DNA of 64,000 bases from the NCBI RefSeq assembly GCF_019655855.1, contig NZ_BPFX01000021.1:8583-72582 (forward strand), in the 5' to 3' direction. Every line of letters starts with the position of its first letter. Position 1 is the stretch's first letter. The notes below the pieces were generated by a model, which was given only the letters and a program-made list of their open reading frames with translations, did no database searches and was not told the origin of the DNA. A program made the translations under genes and the position numbers. The stretch comes from Pseudomonas paralcaligenes (lineage in GTDB: Bacteria; Pseudomonadota; Gammaproteobacteria; Pseudomonadales; Pseudomonadaceae). Of the stretch, positions 44,466 to 54,100 are shown piece by piece.

Positions 44466-45060
44466 ACCATGTGCCGTGGCTGGGCGTCGCCCGCAGCGGC
44501 TTCTATACATGGAAATTCATGGAAGACGTCGATGCAAAACCAGCGAAAGGCCAAGCTTGGTAAGCAGGTCGCGAAGGCCTTCAGCGCTCGCAAGGGGCGC
44601 GAGTTCCACAGCTATCTCACAATCAGGACCGCCCTGCACGATTGCCGCCTCGATACAACGACAAGAACTGCGCGCCAAGGTTGCCGAAGTTCAAGTCCAT
44701 CAAGCTCCAACACTCGTTGCCGGTGGCAGATAACCTGCCCAAGCAAGATTTCACAGCTAAGCGCTGAATCAGAAATGAGCTCACCTACCTGCATACAGAG
44801 GAAGGCTGCCTGTATCTGAAAGTGTGTACTTACGGATGGTGAGCAGCTGGGCCATGGGCGAGCAACGGCTCTAGTCTACGATAGATACCTTGAGCATGGC
44901 ACTGTGAAGACGCAAGCAGCCCAGAGAGATGATCGTGTGTAGCTACCGCTGAGCCAATACTGCTCGGCGATTTACCAGGAGCTGATGCCTATCACTCACA
45001 CTGGGGGACATCAGTCCGGAGGACTTCAAGACCCGGATGAGTTTAAATCGTCCATAACTG
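44466..45060 (+). pseudogene. IS3-family transposase remnant (orfB)
   Basis: Pieces of an IS3 integrase subunit appear in shifting frames: WLGVARSGFYTWK near 44480, PVADNLPKQDFTAKR near 44713 with ELTYLHTEEGCLYLKVCTYGW after an in-frame stop, and SQYCSAIYQEL near 44950. The DDE catalytic core is not intact. No terminal inverted repeats or target duplications are evident. It lies between the two convergent transcription units (thioesterase synthetase and fpvA) and marks past rearrangement there. Confidence 0.65.
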
Positions 45061-45114
45061 CTGGGAAAGATCAGATGGAGCCCAGACATTGCTTTCGGAT
45101 AGCTGATCGCAATA

Positions 45115-45149
45115 TAAAAGCCCCGAGCTGCGCCACCGCAGCCCGGGCC
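45115..45149 (-). terminator. Terminator of fpvA
   Basis: On the minus strand GCCCGGGCTGCG pairs with CGCAGCTCGGGGC (one mismatch or bulge) and TTTT follows. It lies about 11 bp after the fpvA stop codon. Confidence 0.75.
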
Positions 45150-45159
45150 TGACCTCTAA

Positions 45160-47625
45160 TTAATAACTACCGCGCAAGGTCAGCATAAAATTGCGTGGAT
45201 CGCCATAGAAATTGCCGTAATTTGAATTACCAAGAGTCGAGTAGTACTTCTTGTCAGCTAGGTTATTTCCATTGAGCGCCAAGCTCCAGTGTTCGTTAAG
45301 GCGGTAATCGGCAAAGGCATTATACAGCGCATAACCTTGCTGGGAGGAGTCGAGATCGCCTTCCAATACATAGCTGGCGCTCTGCGCGCTAATTCCAGCA
45401 CCTATACGCAGGTTTTCCAGTGCACCCGGCATGCGATAGGTTATAAAGGCTTTACCCAAATGCTTGGGCGTCAGAGTCAGGGCGGTGGCGTTGGTGGTCG
45501 AGTTGCTACTGGTGTTGTGGTTGTAGGTATAACCAAAGGTACCTTCCAGGCGCTCTATGATCTGCCCGCTGATCTCGAACTCGACACCCTTGCTGGTCAC
45601 CTCGCCATCGTCCAACCAGCAGCAGCTCGCACCTTGCCCGGATTCGGTCAGCGGATAGCGCGTATCGAGCATGGCCTCGCCCTCACGCTTGATGTAGTAC
45701 AGCGCGGTGGTGGTATTCAGGCGTCCGTCGAACAACTCGCCCTTGATGCCAATCTCGTAGGCACGCCCTCTGATCGGATCCAGTGGCGAACTGCCCGGAG
45801 GTGGACCCTTGAGGCTGCTGGCCTGGGATAGGTAGATATCAGCAACGCTGGTATACGCGGTCCACTCATCGCTCAGACGGTAGGTAAGTGCGGCGAAAGG
45901 GGTAAACACATTGTCGTCACTGTACACAGTGCGGGAACTAAAGGTTTCTGCACCGGTGGGGTCGTAGCCGGTAAAGCCCCACTTGTTGTAGTAGTCGTTG
46001 TAACGGCCGCCGAGGATCAGGTGCAGCGGGTCGGCCAATTGCAGACGCAACGAGCCGTAGACGCCATTCTGCTTGCTGTGGGTCAGCAGGCTGGAGCGCC
46101 GATAGGTATCGCCTTGGTGAGAGGGATAATCGTCCGGATCGAAGGCGAAGATGTCACCCGCCGATACCTGGCCGCCCGATGCCCAAGAATAGGCGTCGCC
46201 GGGCCAACGGGAGTTTTGCCAAGTGTAGCCCAGCACTGCATCGTGACGGCCGCCCAGCAGATCGAAGCCACCCTTGAGCGATAGGTCGATCGAGCGATCT
46301 CGATAGGTTCCGTCCTGATAGGACCAGTCTGCCGTGGAGCCGGCATGGGTCAGTGGATCGATGGCGCCGTAGAAGTTGTAGTAGTCGCGGTACTGCTTTT
46401 GGTTGGCATAGATGGCGTCGACTGTGGCAGTCCAGTCTTCACTCAGGCGCTGCTCGATGCGGGCATAAACACTATCGCGATCCCGGATCATTTCATCATG
46501 GTTACCAGCCAGGAAAACGCTACGCGACAGGCCGAGATCACTGCCATCACTATAGCGTGGCAGGCCGTAGGTCTGATCGGCAGCATTGAAGCGATCACGA
46601 GTGTAGCCAATGGTGAACAGCGTACTATCGGTGATATCCGCTTCAAGTACACCGTGGAAGAGCTTGCGGTCAGAATCGAACTTGTCCATATAGCCGTTAC
46701 GATCCTGATAGACGATGACACTACGTCCACGTAGCCGGCCGTCAAAGCCCAGCGGGCCACTGATATCCAGTTCAGTACGGTAGTTATCCCAGCTACCTAT
46801 CGATTGAGTTATCGAAAACTGACTTACAGCAGTCGGTCGCTTACGTACCAGATTAACGCTGCCGCCTGGTTCACCGTTGCCTGAATATAGGCCGTCGGCA
46901 CCACGCAAGATCTCAACGTGATCGTAGATGGCCATATCCATGTCTTTCGAAGCAAATGTAGCGGCACTCACCGGTGCGCCGCCATCGACCCGGAAGTTGG
47001 TGATCTCAAAACCTCGAGAAAGATAACGTGAGTCGTTCGTGCCCCCTTCATACGCACTGATACCGGTGGTCTGGGTCAGAACATCGTTTATGGTATTCAG
47101 GCGCTGATCTTCAATACGTTGTCGCGTAATAACACTAACCGATTGTGGCGTATCCTTGATCGAAGCCGGCAGCTTGCCAATCGACACTGAACCCGTAGTG
47201 TAGGAGCCCGTATTCTCAGTGGTCGCGCCAAGACCGGTACTGTTGATATCGGTCGCCCCCAGCTCGACTGTACTTCCATCAGAAGGCGGCAATAGCAACA
47301 ATGCGCCGTCCTCCATGCGATACCTCAGACCACTACCCTGCAGCAATCGACTGACCGCAGCGCTAGAATCCATTTGTCCACTAACCGCACCCGCCCGCTT
47401 ACCCTCAAGCAAGCTCGGCTCATACAGCACTTGGATACCAGACTGGTCACTGAACGCACGCAACGCGCCAGCCAAGTCCTGAGCCGGAATATCCAGCGTC
47501 ACCGGGGCAGCCGTTGCCATGCCAGCACAGCCCAACATCCCTACCAATAACCAAGCTGCTGCAGCCGAGCGTTCTACCTGAGCGAAACGCGAAAATGCAT
47601 GCAATGGACGAATCGTGAACCCCAT
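45160..47625 (-). CDS. fpvA: TonB-dependent ferripyoverdine receptor with signalling domain
   Basis: 821-residue outer-membrane receptor. After a signal peptide (ends ...GMATAAP) comes the STN signalling domain (LDIPAQDLAGALRAFSDQSGIQVLYEPSLLEGKRAG, LLQGSGLRYRMEDGALLLLPP). A plug domain follows (LPASIKDTPQSVSVITRQRIEDQ, YDHVEILRGADGLYSGNGEPGGSVNLVRKRP), then a 22-strand-type barrel ending in ...RNFMLTLRGSY with an aromatic last residue. The STN domain should signal through FpvR to FpvI, so iron-loaded pyoverdine induces the receptor. It lies among pyoverdine genes; specificity for this strain's own pyoverdine is inferred. Confidence 0.93.
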   Translation of the reverse strand: MGFTIRPLHAFSRFAQVERSAAAAWLLVGMLGCAGMATAAPVTLDIPAQDLAGALRAFSDQSGIQVLYEPSLLEGKRAGAVSGQMDSSAAVSRLLQGSGLRYRMEDGALLLLPPSDGSTVELGATDINSTGLGATTENTGSYTTGSVSIGKLPASIKDTPQSVSVITRQRIEDQRLNTINDVLTQTTGISAYEGGTNDSRYLSRGFEITNFRVDGGAPVSAATFASKDMDMAIYDHVEILRGADGLYSGNGEPGGSVNLVRKRPTAVSQFSITQSIGSWDNYRTELDISGPLGFDGRLRGRSVIVYQDRNGYMDKFDSDRKLFHGVLEADITDSTLFTIGYTRDRFNAADQTYGLPRYSDGSDLGLSRSVFLAGNHDEMIRDRDSVYARIEQRLSEDWTATVDAIYANQKQYRDYYNFYGAIDPLTHAGSTADWSYQDGTYRDRSIDLSLKGGFDLLGGRHDAVLGYTWQNSRWPGDAYSWASGGQVSAGDIFAFDPDDYPSHQGDTYRRSSLLTHSKQNGVYGSLRLQLADPLHLILGGRYNDYYNKWGFTGYDPTGAETFSSRTVYSDDNVFTPFAALTYRLSDEWTAYTSVADIYLSQASSLKGPPPGSSPLDPIRGRAYEIGIKGELFDGRLNTTTALYYIKREGEAMLDTRYPLTESGQGASCCWLDDGEVTSKGVEFEISGQIIERLEGTFGYTYNHNTSSNSTTNATALTLTPKHLGKAFITYRMPGALENLRIGAGISAQSASYVLEGDLDSSQQGYALYNAFADYRLNEHWSLALNGNNLADKKYYSTLGNSNYGNFYGDPRNFMLTLRGSY

Positions 47626-48060
47626 GTTGCCCCCATATGAAATAGTAATGATTAGGTTTTGCCTTAATTGTCTGAGTAAGACGCAAGAACTGAAAAAAAC
47701 CAGACAATTTTCTGGGCCCGTCGTGAATTGCGCTGGGGCAAAGGCGTTTTCATCGGTTAATCGATAGGAAGGCGCTGCTGGGGAAGACCGGTAGGCTACT
47801 CAAATAGCTGGCGAATGCTGTGGTACAGACAGGCAAGTGAGCGAGCAGATCTTTTGTCTAGAAGAGAGTAAGGGCAGGCTTCGCGGCTGAAGCCACTCCC
47901 AGAACAGAGCTGTATTTGCTGCAGACAGCCTGGTGCCGAGACAGCGGGCAAGCACATACCAGAAGCCATACGGACATAATATCTAAAACCTCCCCCGCCG
48001 CAGAGCTGAGCAAGTACGGGATAAGGCGAACAGTCGTCCGCCTTATCCTGTTGCAACACC
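47626..48060. other. Intergenic region between fpvA and the minus-strand synthetases
   Basis: 435 bp without a convincing gene. It must hold the fpvA promoter: near 47,640-47,710 the minus strand has a T-rich tract followed by CGTC and an AT-rich segment (AATCATTACTATTTC) that resembles half of a Fur box. No exact TAAAT-N16-CGT site is present, in keeping with FpvI rather than PvdS control. The assignment is tentative. Confidence 0.45.
48019..48048 (-). terminator. Perfect 10-bp hairpin after the synthetase operon
   Basis: GGATAAGGCG and CGCCTTATCC pair exactly across a ten-base loop, 13 bp after the stop of the Asp-loading synthetase. No T-run follows on the minus strand, so it may be a processing or weak termination site. 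Confidence 0.5.
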
Positions 48061-51000
48061 TCATGCGGGATCGCTCTGTTTGAGTGCCCGGGCCCTGGCC
48101 ATCAGTGCAGCTCTCTCCTCCGGCCCCATGGCATCAAGCCGCAGGCGCGCCTCGGCCAGGCGCTCGAAGGTTCCTGGTGCTGTTTCATGTGCCAACAGTG
48201 CTTCAGCCAACGCCACCGGGGTTGGATGGTCGAAGACGATTGCGGGTGGCACCTGACATTGCAGCAGCTTGCGAACTCCAGCAACCAGTTTGATAACCAA
48301 GAGAGAGTGCCCACCAGCGGAGAAGAAGTCCTGCTCCATACTCAATCCGGTACTGCCAAGCAACTGCCGCATGCTGCCTAGCAGCCAGCGTTCCAGAGCG
48401 CTGGAAGGTTCGAGGGACGGCTTTTGATCAACCTGATGCAACAAGACCGTCAAAGCCACGCGGTCGATCTTGCCATTGCCCAGGCGCGGCCATTGCGCCA
48501 GCGCTACCAAGCGTACCGGCACCATGGCCGCCGGCAGGCTATCTCTAACGTTCGCCAGCACTGCCGCGACAATCCCAGACGGAGCACTGTCGACATGGGT
48601 GACGAAGGCCACCAGCTCACCCTCATGCTGCATGACCAAGGCATCACGTACGCCCTCACTTGCACGCAGGCGTTGCTCGATCTCCCCCGGCTCGACACGA
48701 ATACCACGCACCTTGATCTGCTGATCACTACGCCCGAGCAGTTGCACCCCGCCGCTGGCCCGGTAGCATGCCAGGTCGCCGGTGCAGTACAGACGCTCAC
48801 CGGCATTAAATGGGTCTTCGATAAAGGCCTTTGCAGACAGCTCCGGCTGGTTGAGGTAGCCCGTGCATAACTGCGCACCACCTATATATAGCCCACCAGT
48901 AACGCCCACAGGTGCCAGGCGGTGTTGTTCATCGAGCACATATACCCAATTACCGGCCAACACCCGAGTCAGTGGTGCATGACATTCGCTGGCGTCCAGA
49001 GCATGAATCATCACCCCTACGGTCGATTCGGTGGGGCCGTAGTGGTTGAAAACCCGCGTGGCAGGCGACACTTGGGCAATGCATTGCAATAGTTCCGTGC
49101 TGGGGGCTTCGCCACCAAGCACCAGCGTTGCGGGCAAGTGGGCCGAGGCGGTTTCGAGCAAAGCAGCCAGGTGAGACGGCACAATCTTCAGGCAGTCAAT
49201 GGCGTTTGCCTTGATGAAACCGGCAAAGGCATCGCCATCCTGCATGGTCGCATCGTCGGCAACATGCAATGTGGCGCCTTGCAGTAGCGCGCCAAACAGG
49301 GACGTGTGGCCCAGGTCGGCCGCCACGGTGGAGCCAAAAGCGAACTGTGTGCAACTCGCCAGTTCCAGCGCTTCGCTGGCCGCCGCGACATAGTTGGCCA
49401 AGTTACCATGACTGATTGAGACGCCCTTGGGCTGGCCAGTGGAGCCAGATGTGTACAGCACATAGGCGGTATCGCTGGCATGGTTGGTCTGCACCTGCCA
49501 AGCGTCCGTATGGGCCAGTGCCCAGTCCAGCGCCAAAGCCGGTGGTGCGGAGGCCGGCAAGCTTTCGAGCGCCGAGGCATCACCCAGGATACAGGCCACT
49601 TGGGCTTGCTCAACCACCTGCCACTGGCGCTGGCGTGGCCACTGCGGATCAAGGGCAACGTAAGCGGCGCCAGCCAGCCAGGTACCGAGCATCGCCACTA
49701 CCCAGCGATCACTGCGCGGCAATGCCAGCGCCACTCGATCACCCGGCGCGACTCCAGCCACCTGCAGGCTGCCAGCCACTCGCTGTGCTTGCTCAAGCAG
49801 GCTAGTATAGCTCGTGCGGCGCGGACCGTCGGTCAGCGCCAGGGCCTGTGGTCGTTCAGCGGCATGCTGCTGCATTGCTTGAGGCAGCAACAGAGGCGCA
49901 GAACTCAACTCGGCACCACGCCCTTCAGCCAGCAGCCACTGAGCACGCGCCTCACTGTTCAGGTGCACCTGGGCCAGAACATTGTCGGGCTCTGCCACCA
50001 CATGCGCCAGCAGTGTCTGGAACTGCTCAAGCAGTACCGCCATATCTACCTCGGCCCGTACACCCGCAGGATAATTCAGGTTCAGGTCCAGGCGGGCACT
50101 ATGCACATCAAGGCTCAGGTTCAAGCTCACACCTTCGCTGCGCCCACTCTCTGCCAGCAGGCTTGCCTGCCAGCCGCGACCTAGCACAGGAGTAGCAGGC
50201 GCAACGCTGAACGCCAGCCACCCTGGCGAGCGATCTGCCGGGCAGTATTCCTGCCAGGTGATCTGCTCATCCAGCTGCATGGCCAACCGTGCAACCCATT
50301 GACTGAAGCGCTCATCCTCGATCAGTTTCAGGGTTAGTGGCAGACGCTGGACAAACACGCCAGCGCAACCGCTAAAATATTCATAGTCGGTCCGACCATC
50401 ATGCTGCCAGTCGAGGTTTAGTGCCTGCTGCCCTTCCAGGCGTGCGAGCAACCAGTACCAGGCGGCCTGCAGCACACGCTCCGGAGCCTGCCCCAAATGC
50501 TGAGCCAGGGCCAGTAACGGTGCAGCATCGAGCCCCAGCAGCCGTTGTTGCTCAGCCTCGCCCTGGCCCTCTGCGAAAGTCAGGCCCGACACCTGCGAAG
50601 CGGCCTGTAGTTGCGCGTGCCACCATTGGCCAGCCTGGACGGCATCTTCGTCTTGGACCACCTCGGCACGCCATTCCAGGTACTGATCGAACGAAAACTC
50701 GTCCTCCCCGGTGGGTGCATCGGTCGTGTACAGCACATGAAGCTGCTGCAGGAGCAACGCCAGCCCGACTTCATCGCTGGCACAGGTGGCCACGCTCAAT
50801 GCCAGCCGGGAACCCGTCGCTTGGGTCCAGACTGCAATACGGTACAAGGCCTCGCGCGGATCGAACGCTTGCTCAAGCCAGGCCGCAAGCCCTTCGTCTG
50901 TATCTGTGGCAGTTGCCAGCACCGGTTGCACTTGCGTTGCATCGACGAAGAACTGGCGCAGGCCACGATACCCCGACACCTCGGCCAGGCGCAGGCGCAG

Positions 51001-51189
51001 CGCCGACTGGCTCTTCTCCAGGCGGGCCAGCGCACGGGCCAGGCGTGGCACATCAAGGGAACCGTCAATCTCCAGCAACCCGGTGGTGGCAGCCGTGCGC
51101 CAGGTCGAGCCTGCCGCCGCCAGCGCTGCGGCCTGCCGTGGGCTAAGGGCCAGACCGCTGCCTCTCAGTTGCTCATGGGAAGTGCTCAT
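48061..51189 (-). CDS. Synthetase with interface-like C domain, Asp-type A domain and carrier domain
   Basis: 1042 residues: degenerate condensation-like domain (1-440), A (445-930), T (Ser about 961, in FFSAGGHSLLVIKL). Where HHxxxDG belongs the protein reads ATCASDEVG, so the first domain cannot condense. It fits the interface domain known to recruit siderophore aspartate beta-hydroxylases. The A pocket reads D-L-T-K-V-G-H-V-G, nearly identical to the Asp code DLTKVGHIGK; the unusual STVAADLGHT segment carries the Asp that fixes the amino group. Its ATG overlaps the upstream synthetase stop (51186-51189). Together they form one split module for beta-hydroxyaspartate, an iron ligand. It probably feeds the thioesterase synthetase. 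Confidence 0.9.
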   Translation of the reverse strand: MSTSHEQLRGSGLALSPRQAAALAAAGSTWRTAATTGLLEIDGSLDVPRLARALARLEKSQSALRLRLAEVSGYRGLRQFFVDATQVQPVLATATDTDEGLAAWLEQAFDPREALYRIAVWTQATGSRLALSVATCASDEVGLALLLQQLHVLYTTDAPTGEDEFSFDQYLEWRAEVVQDEDAVQAGQWWHAQLQAASQVSGLTFAEGQGEAEQQRLLGLDAAPLLALAQHLGQAPERVLQAAWYWLLARLEGQQALNLDWQHDGRTDYEYFSGCAGVFVQRLPLTLKLIEDERFSQWVARLAMQLDEQITWQEYCPADRSPGWLAFSVAPATPVLGRGWQASLLAESGRSEGVSLNLSLDVHSARLDLNLNYPAGVRAEVDMAVLLEQFQTLLAHVVAEPDNVLAQVHLNSEARAQWLLAEGRGAELSSAPLLLPQAMQQHAAERPQALALTDGPRRTSYTSLLEQAQRVAGSLQVAGVAPGDRVALALPRSDRWVVAMLGTWLAGAAYVALDPQWPRQRQWQVVEQAQVACILGDASALESLPASAPPALALDWALAHTDAWQVQTNHASDTAYVLYTSGSTGQPKGVSISHGNLANYVAAASEALELASCTQFAFGSTVAADLGHTSLFGALLQGATLHVADDATMQDGDAFAGFIKANAIDCLKIVPSHLAALLETASAHLPATLVLGGEAPSTELLQCIAQVSPATRVFNHYGPTESTVGVMIHALDASECHAPLTRVLAGNWVYVLDEQHRLAPVGVTGGLYIGGAQLCTGYLNQPELSAKAFIEDPFNAGERLYCTGDLACYRASGGVQLLGRSDQQIKVRGIRVEPGEIEQRLRASEGVRDALVMQHEGELVAFVTHVDSAPSGIVAAVLANVRDSLPAAMVPVRLVALAQWPRLGNGKIDRVALTVLLHQVDQKPSLEPSSALERWLLGSMRQLLGSTGLSMEQDFFSAGGHSLLVIKLVAGVRKLLQCQVPPAIVFDHPTPVALAEALLAHETAPGTFERLAEARLRLDAMGPEERAALMARARALKQSDPA

Positions 51190-54100
51190 ACGTCGATACT
51201 CTCCTTGCTCCCCGCTGGCCGCGTCATCTGCGGACGCGTTTCGACCAGAGCTACCCGATCCACCATGTCCCCCATGGCCACCACGATCTTGCGTGGCCCC
51301 TCAAAGGGATCACGGGCGTGGGCCACAAGCATGTTGTCCAGCAGAATGATGTCGCCCTTTCTCCAGTCGAAGCGCACTGCACAAGCCTCATAGAGTTCGC
51401 CGATGGCCTGCAGGTCGGCTTCGGCAATCGAACTACCATCGCCGTAGTAAACGTTTCGTGGCAGCCGATCATTACCGAACATACCCACCAAGTCGTCGCG
51501 CACATCGGCATCGAGCCAGAACGGATGGTGCAACTGCACCTGGTTGAAGAACGAACGCTGGCCGGTGATCGGGTGAGTGATGATCGCCGGACACCACGTG
51601 CGGATCTGCAGCCCGTCCTCTTCCAGCCATTGCCACTCGATACCACTCTCGCGGCAACGGGCTTCAACACTGGCGCGCTCTTCGGTCTTGAAGAAGTGCT
51701 GCCACGGCACGTCGAATCCGGTGAAGGTGCGTATGTACAGCAGCCCCTTTTCTTCCAGGGTCTGACGCAATGCTTGTGGCAGGCGCTGATACATCACTCG
51801 GCAATCAACCACTGGCGTGGCACCGCCGATCGGCGATGGTAGTTCGCAGTAGAACATCTGCTTGCGCGGCCAGCGGTCCTGATGCGAACTCTCGTTGTGG
51901 AACAGGATCATCTTCTGCTCCGGGTACGGCGTGGAGCGGTAGGTATTCTTGCCGCCTTCCTTCTTCGGTAAGTCACCGTACTGGCCGTAGAGACCAGGCT
52001 GAACCGCCTCAGCGAAGGCTTCGAAGCCTTCAATGCCGTTGACCTCGAAACCGCGGAACAGAATGCCGGCGTTCTCGCCAAGGCGCGCCTCAATCAACGG
52101 GCGATTGGCCGCCACCCAGCCCACCAAGTCAAGTCCCGGGTCGTTCGGTTCCATCACCAACGGAAACGCCTGGTCTGGCAGTAGCGGGTACTCGCGCACG
52201 GCTGCGTTCAGCGGTCGTATCGTAGCCCCGCCCTTCTTGAGGAACTTGCCCAGTTTGTCAGCCTTTTCCTTGCTATTCGCGTTGATCTGCGGCGCCATGC
52301 TGGGGGCTACGGCCATATCGATGTCTCCCACTGTAAATGACTGATTGGCAGCGATGTGCTCCAAGGTATCGGTCCAGGCGCTCACGAAAGCTTCTATGGT
52401 TTCTCGTCGGTACAACGAGGAGGCGTATTGCCAGGCGCCGCTCAGGCACTTGTCCTGTTCCCCCATGAACAGGGCCATATCGAATTTGCTATGCACCTGG
52501 CTGTTCGGTACCTCCTCTACCTGCACACCATGCAGGCTGCTGGCACGGGCGGGCAGGTTGTCCATCACAAACAGCACCTGGACCAGCGGGTTCATACCCG
52601 GTATGCGCTTGGCACCCGCGCTCTCGACGATATGATCGAATGGCAGATCCTGATGCTCCAGGGCATCCAGCATCACCTGGCGCATGCGCACCAGACGCTC
52701 GGCGAAAGTCACCTCGGCGGAGAAATTCGAACGCAGCGGCAACACGTTGACGAAGAATCCAATCAGGCCCTCCAGCTCAGGCTGATGACGACCGGCAATA
52801 TCCGCGCCGATAACCACATCATCGCAGCCGCTCAAGCGCTGCAAGAACATGCCAAAGGCCGTCAGCAAGGCAATGTACGGCGTCACCCCGGCAGCCTGGG
52901 CCAGGCCACGCAAGCGTTCGCTCAGCGCCTCGGACAACGTGAAGCTGACCACACCGCCCTGCTGGTCGCCTTTAGGGTTGCGTGGGGTGTCAAAAGGCAG
53001 GTCCAATTGCCCGCTGTAACCGGCCAGGGTGTCACGCCAGTAAACCGCTTGCTGGCCAAGCACTCCGCTTTCCTCCAGACGTAACTGCCATACGGCATAG
53101 TCGGCGTACTGGATAGGCAGGGCTGGTGCTTCCAGGGCGAGCCCTTGAGTGAGCTGCCCGTAGCGGGTCACCAACTCATTGACCAGTACCCCCATCGACC
53201 AGCCATCAGAGATGATGTGGTGCATGGAGAACAGCAGCACGTGCTCATCGCCTGCTAGCTTGAGGATACGGGCACGCCATAGCGGAGCCTGCTCCATATC
53301 GATCGGCTGACGAGCGTTGTCCAGGGTATCTTCCGCTACCCGCTCCTCCTGACGCGCACGCGGCCAGTCGCTGATGTCCAGCACCGGTACATCCAGAGAA
53401 ATATGCGGCTGAATCACCGCAATCGGATCACCTTCATCATCCTGCAGGTAAGCCGTGCGCAGCACGTCATGCCGAGCAACCACGCCGGCCAGGCTCTGCA
53501 GCAACCGCTCTACCGACAACTCGCCATGCAGACGCAAGGCAAGCGGCATACCGTAGGCCGCCCCGCCCCCAGACAACTGCTCAACCACCCACAACCGACG
53601 CTGAGCCAGCGACAACGATGCCACACCGTGCGGGAACTCATTGCGCACCAGCCGGGGATAGGCCGGGCCAGGCTGAACCTCTGCACCCTGCAGAGCAGCG
53701 GCCAGATCAGCCAGGACCGGATGGTTGAACAGATCGCGCAACTGCACCGGACATGGCATGCTGTCACGGCAACGGGCAACCATCTGGGTCGCCAACAGTG
53801 AGTGGCCGCCCAATTCGAAGAAGTGGTCGTGACGCCCTATCTGTTCGATACCCAGTACTTCTTGCCAGATCACTGCCAAGCGCTGTTCAAGCTCACCCTC
53901 AGGCGCAGCATAGTGCTCTTGGCCTTGCGCTTCTGGTTTGGGCAGCGCCTTGCGATCCAGTTTGCCATTGCCAGTCAATGGCATTGCCGTCAGGAATTGC
54001 CACAGGCTCGGCACCATGTAGTCCGGCAGGTCAGCTTTCAGTTGCGCCGCCAGTTGCTCACGCAAGCCATCTTGCTCATCGGTCGGCACCACATAGGCCA

